Source of the DNA: Balanoglossus misakiensis
Taxonomy: Eukaryota; Hemichordata
Assembly (NCBI GenBank): GCA_040954595.2
Contig: CM082596.2
Span: 9,548,001-9,612,000, forward strand
Reading direction: 5' to 3'
DNA: 64,000 nucleotides
Part shown: positions 60,145-64,000 of the stretch, piece after piece
How the letters are laid out: each line of letters begins with the position of its first letter
Position numbering within the stretch: the first letter of the stretch is position 1
Position numbers and translations under genes: made by a program
The notes under the pieces: model-generated
What the model saw: the letters and a program-made list of their open reading frames with translations, nothing else
Databases searched by the model: none
Told to the model about the DNA's origin: nothing

Positions 60145-60429
60145 CAACAACAAAAACAACAAGCTAGCGGTACACAACCAACCATTCCACCACCACCACC
60201 ACAACAACAACAACCAGCAGCAACACAACAAACATGGCAACAACAACAGCAGTTCTTACAACAACAGCAATCACAACAACAACAACAGCTGTTACTAGGA
60301 CAACAGCCACGGCCGCGACCACAGGTACCTCAGATGGGCTTGGCACCCAGCATGCAACAAACACAGCAACAATCAAGTAGTAGTCTGCTGGCTGATGACA
60401 TGAGTCTTTTTGATATTCTGAATCAATAA
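60145..60429 (+). CDS. MED25: Gln-rich C-terminal exon J with stop
   Basis: Acceptor TTGCATTCAACAG. The 95 codons include poly-Pro, long Gln runs (WQQQQQFLQQQQSQQQQQLL) and the terminus LLADDMSLFDILNQ followed by TAA. Acidic-hydrophobic ends are also seen in vertebrate MED25 (MEDDILMDLI). AATAAA overlaps the stop (60,425-60,430) and could serve as a poly(A) signal. Assignment to MED25 rests on position, phase and composition, not on a conserved domain. Confidence 0.6.
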   Translation, partial: QQQKQQASGTQPTIPPPPPQQQQPAATQQTWQQQQQFLQQQQSQQQQQLLLGQQPRPRPQVPQMGLAPSMQQTQQQSSSSLLADDMSLFDILNQ

Positions 60430-60715
60430 ATTCATACAGGAAACTGACTATAATGAACACGAGACTGTAGACTTTAATTAAACAGATCAAATAACACAGA
60501 ATGGTTATTCCAGTGTAGTAACAGAATAGACTTGTTCTGTACTAATTCTTGCATTAGCTTTACTTTGTTTCCATCGTAATACCTTATTTCAATATGACCA
60601 TATTTGTATGCGAGACAGATGTAACTGGTTGTCAGTGTCTATCGTAATACAAAGTCTGCCATACACAAAGCAACTATGCATTGTCTTCTGGTGTGAAAAA
60701 AAGATACTTAGGATG

Positions 60716-60927
60716 TACTGTAAAACAGGAAATTTTCACGAGCGATAAATTTGCATGAATCATGCAAGAGCCAAAATAACCTGAAAACTAAAAAGTCGCA
60801 AAAAAAATGTTTTTCTGAAATAATGATGAATTGAAATTCGAGAATGCGAAAATTAATCATTACATAACAGTCGCCACTTTTGATATTGCGAAAATTTCCT
60901 GTTGGGAAAATTTCATGTTTTACAGTA
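60716..60927. mobile_element. TACTGTAAAAC-ended MITE, complete copy
   Basis: TACTGTAAAACAGGAAATTT at the left and GTTTTACAGTA at the right are inverse. The interior shares AAAATGTTTTTCTGAAATAA and AATGCGAAAATTAATCA with other copies. It lies about 290 bases after the stop of exon J, in what would be the 3' UTR or beyond. Confidence 0.75.
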
Positions 60928-60947
60928 TATACCCATTTTTTCTGCTT

Positions 60948-61272
60948 CCAAAACGAACATTTAGAGTCATGCCACTGGCCCAATAAAACCTGATAGCCCT
61001 TGCTGGGAATTGTGATGTAACTAGCATCCCCCTCGAAGTCACGCACATAAACTGATCAATGGTGATTGTGTGTAAAGATACAGTGAAGGCAAGTTTAATC
61101 TAAAGTCAAAATGGTACTCATCCTTAACAACACATGTATCCTTTGACCAATCAACGGAAAAAAAAGTCTGTGATTGACTTCAAAGTGATATTAATTACAT
61201 CACAATTCCCAGCAAGGGGTATCGTGCTTTATTGGGGCAGTGGCATGCATAGTTTTTGGAAGCAAAGCTGAC
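60948..61272. repeat. Hairpin with about 75-base arms
   Basis: The left arm (CTTCCAAAACGAACATT, CATGCCACTGGCCCAATAAA, TTGCTGGGAATTGTGATGTA) is the reverse complement of the right arm (ATTACATCACAATTCCCAGC, TTTATTGGGGCAGTGGCATG, TTTGGAAGCAAAG) with about eight differences, around a 175-base loop. A MITE is likely. Confidence 0.75.
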
Positions 61273-61279
61273 AAAATAC

Positions 61280-64000
61280 AGCTATATACTAGACTAATAT
61301 TTCATTAATGCCTGATCATTAAACTGAAGAACGTATCTCTAAAATTGCTCTCTATTTCTCCCTCAGGGAAAAGAGCAATAGACAAAACTTTGAGTGACAG
61401 ATCTTCCAGTTGTGTACTTATCATTTGTATTACCCAATCACAGACTTTGTGTTATTGGTCATTTATCTGTCCAATTTTAATACTCTTGTGTTCAGTGGAG
61501 CATTACACCAAAGAAGTCACACTATGACAGTGACAATAAAACACTTGCAAAAACATGGATTGCTCAGGTCAGCCTATCTGGTTACAGATTACCTGTGAAC
61601 CAACTAATCCAGCTATAATGAATGTGTTTCATTATATACAGAGAATTGTAGGTTGTTTGAGACGTGTTAATATCACACTCTAGCATGGGGCAATGTTCAC
61701 ACGTTTATATTTATCATGTGAAAGCCACAAAGTCACCAGCTCTTGATGTTCATTTTTTTTGGAATAATTTGTTATGATCTGATTGCTGAAAATTGAATTG
61801 AAGCTGAACCTACAGCATATGTGTGGACATAACATGTTTATACTTCCATGTAGTAATTTGTGTTACAGCCAAACAATTAAATAACACCATTATAACAAAA
61901 TTAACGAAACTCACCCCAGGGCTATCACTAATTTGAAGGGATGCTGATCCAGAGTTAATGGTTCATTGGGGAGTCTAACAGTGTTTTGAAATGTCACATT
62001 GTAATTTGAAAGTTAGGCTTGGGTAGTGACAATGTTATTACATTGTTGTGTACAAAATTTGAATGGAGCTCTATGAAAAGAGAAAAGTGGTGTGTGGAAA
62101 AAATCTGTGCTAATATCAAGTGCCTTCATTCGACTCTCAAGGAAAGTTTGGTAAAACAATGACCTTTTTGTGTGTCAGCATTATTGGGAAAGATTAAGCC
62201 CACACATGTATTCAATTTAGATAAAAATGGAAAATTACCATCAGCCTTTTTTCTTAGCACTCTCACCTTTCACCCAATTCCCTGTGTAGACATCCAACTT
62301 TCCAGCAGGAAACAATGGATTTGGACCGAACCATTCGTTCACTTGAATATATATGTAATATCTGTATGTATGTAACACCTGTATTCTTTGCAGTCATCAT
62401 TTAATCATTTATTCATGAGAACACCTTTCTAGTAATGATAGAACTTACAGTCTATTTGATGATCTCAATTATATGCAAACCACCAGGATGTTTCATTTGA
62501 CTAATGAACTCAAGGTAATGCGCCACCATAGTGTAGATTGCTGATATAAAAGGACACCATGCATATACTTAGTCAGTTCATCTCTGTATCCAGACCGGCC
62601 ACATGTATGAACTGAAGATGTCTATGTTCAATTTCAGGTTAGTTTTCCTTGTACTTTACCTGTAGCTTGAAGCATTTTTATATAGGTGCATTCTACTGGC
62701 TCATTTTAGCACAAGTAATTGGTGTCTGAACTTGCGTCAAGTCTTCAATTGTACTTCTGTATTTTTCACTTGCATGAATTTTTGTGTATTCTGCTGTAGG
62801 TGAACTCCCATACATGTGCGTAATTTAGCAGTTCACCTGTGTAGCCAGACCGGCCACACATATGAACTGATGATGTCCCTGTTCAATTTCAGTTAAGAAA
62901 TGTTATAGGCCTATGTCTTGTGAAACCTTTAAACCATGTTGGTGTGTTTTGTGGTGAACGGCGACACCCGTGACAAGTATGTTAGAATCAAACTATTAGA
63001 TGCATGTGAAGAAATATAGTCTGTTATAAGGAAGTGACTGGAGTGAAGGAGACCTCGTACGACGAAAAGTACTTTAATAGACTCGAAATGCACTCAAATT
63101 ACAATCGAGATATAATGCATTTATATATGCTTAAAAAGGTAAATTAATGAATGGTGTCAACAAAATAAACGTTCATGATACATTTAGATCATTTTCTCGT
63201 CCAGCTAGGGGGTTCAACGTCAAAAGGAAAGTTCACTATTCAAATGCAAATAAAGTCATTAAAGAGTCCTAATCTCTTCTATCCAGTGACCATAGTAGCC
63301 AAACAATTAAAATCACATGTTTTTAATATCAATATTCACATACATTGCTTTTTACTTTTCTTGAATTTCCTAACATTTTTTTATTTTAACAAAAACAAGA
63401 GCCTTTCATGACCACTTATTGACTTTCGAAAATATTCCATGTAATCAGCCATTCATTTTGTGTGTTTGTGAAGAATGACCCTCTGAGGCTGTTGAATCAT
63501 GTATAGTGCTGAAGGGGAGGGGGGACACCATTCCTCAATTTTGTTGATTTTGCATAAGATGCTAAGTTGGTATTTTCCACACATTGCTTTTTGTACTGAG
63601 AATTACTCAGTTCTTAAGAAGAGCTTTTGACTAACATTTCATTGTATTTACAAGACTGCCAGAGTATGTAAATATTATATGCAGCATTAGGAAGGAATAT
63701 CTTTGATATTTTTATTCCAACAATTTTCCTATCATGATAAATAAGTAGACAGATATATCATGTTAGGATTTTTGCATACTTAAAATAAATATTCTGATAA
63801 AATGAGTGCTTTTGTCTGTCTCTTTGATTTCAGGTGAGGATCAGTATTTGTTGTTGCTTTTCCTGCACAGATTCCAATCAGAAGGCAATTGTGATTACCA
63901 GTATGTTCTATCTGATTGAAGTGTGAGTTTTCTTAGGACCTGAATATCGCTCTAACAAATGGTTTGCTTTCAGATGTGGAGTTAAGCGCTGGTGATAGTT
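61280..64000. other. Intergenic with one direct repeat; no gene seen
   Basis: At 62,572-62,640 and 62,830-62,896 a roughly 68-base block (CAGTTCATCTCTGTA..CCAGACCGGCCACA.. ATGAACTGA ... TTCAATTTCAG) occurs twice in the same orientation with about eight differences. Each ends in an acceptor-like TTCAATTTCAG. A polypyrimidine acceptor near 63,835 (TTTGATTTCAG/GTGAGGATC) opens a short frame ending at 63,920; too weak to call an exon. Confidence 0.4.

Larger units (their letters stand above)
33746..60429 (+). pseudogene. MED25: MED25-like gene with duplicated, damaged exon block
   Basis: MED25 is the Mediator tail-region subunit that binds activators through a vWA and a PTOV/ACID domain. Recognised plus-strand exons are: 33746-33844 and exons B (36055 or 40281), C (36595 or 40845), E (37292 or 41513), F (37835 or 42871) and G (38500 or 43556) in two copies, then 45594-45742, 58770-58988 and 60145-60429. 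vWA landmarks matching animal MED25 are ISEGLSTALQLFDD, CILICNSPP, YSG, RGVHFSIISPRKLP and ADPHHMILLKG. C to E, E to F, G to H, H to I and I to J keep phase. F to G does not in either copy. No vWA N-terminal exon and no PTOV exons were found. No single path through the exons is fully open: B1, C2, E1, E2, G2 and I carry lesions. It may be a pseudogene, a decaying paralogue or an assembly mixture. Confidence 0.75.

Noticed and set aside
60028-60490. Minus-strand Leu/Val-rich frames
   Set aside because: They are the antisense of the CAA/CAG-rich poly-Gln exon.
63831-63920. Terminal exon candidate after TTTGATTTCAG
   Set aside because: The 28-residue frame has no recognised motif and no upstream partner exon in phase could be shown.

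Overview
This window looks like nuclear DNA of a metazoan, most likely a marine invertebrate. It has spliced genes with GT-AG introns, A+T-rich introns, many short non-autonomous transposons with terminal inverted repeats (TIRs), and no operons or prokaryotic signals. The exact taxon cannot be fixed from the sequence. I recognise no tRNA, rRNA or CRISPR array.

1-4.6 kb (minus strand) holds a nine-exon, transposase-like gene whose exons join in phase into 475 open codons. A 167-bp palindrome lies just beyond its last recognised exon. 4.7-7.5 kb is satellite and inverted-repeat DNA. 7.97-10.8 kb is a nearly identical 1,414-bp tandem duplication. 10.8-15.7 kb (minus strand) is a decayed multi-domain transposon-type gene with a SAP motif, stops and frameshifts. 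15.7-33.7 kb is almost entirely mobile and repeat DNA, including a roughly 3-kb hairpin at 25.76-28.77 kb and nested TIR elements.

33.7-60.4 kb (plus strand) carries exons of a Mediator subunit 25 (MED25)-like gene: part of the von Willebrand A (vWA) domain, long Ser/Thr/Pro/Gln-rich linkers and a poly-Gln C-terminal exon. A 4.8-5.1 kb block containing most of these exons is tandemly duplicated, with the junction at 38,980/38,981. The two copies carry complementary lesions. Copy 1 has lost a splice acceptor and one base in the exon that is intact in copy 2. Copy 2 has a stop in the next exon, which is intact in copy 1. A MULE-like insertion with an 11-bp target duplication sits inside another copy-2 exon. 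No exons for the MED25 PTOV/ACID domain were found. Between the MED25-like exons lie four phase 1-1 exons of a different, secreted-type protein (two EGF-like, two with a C-x4-C motif), one with two stops.

About 60% or more of the window is repeat-derived. Recurrent families are TTAA-flanked piggyBac-like MITEs, a TACTGTAAAAC-ended MITE, a TCTCACACTC-rich palindrome family, a CAGGGCTCGAAATT-ended element, a LINE 3' fragment, and a palindromic element found twice in the 8-10 kb duplication and head-to-head at 48 kb.
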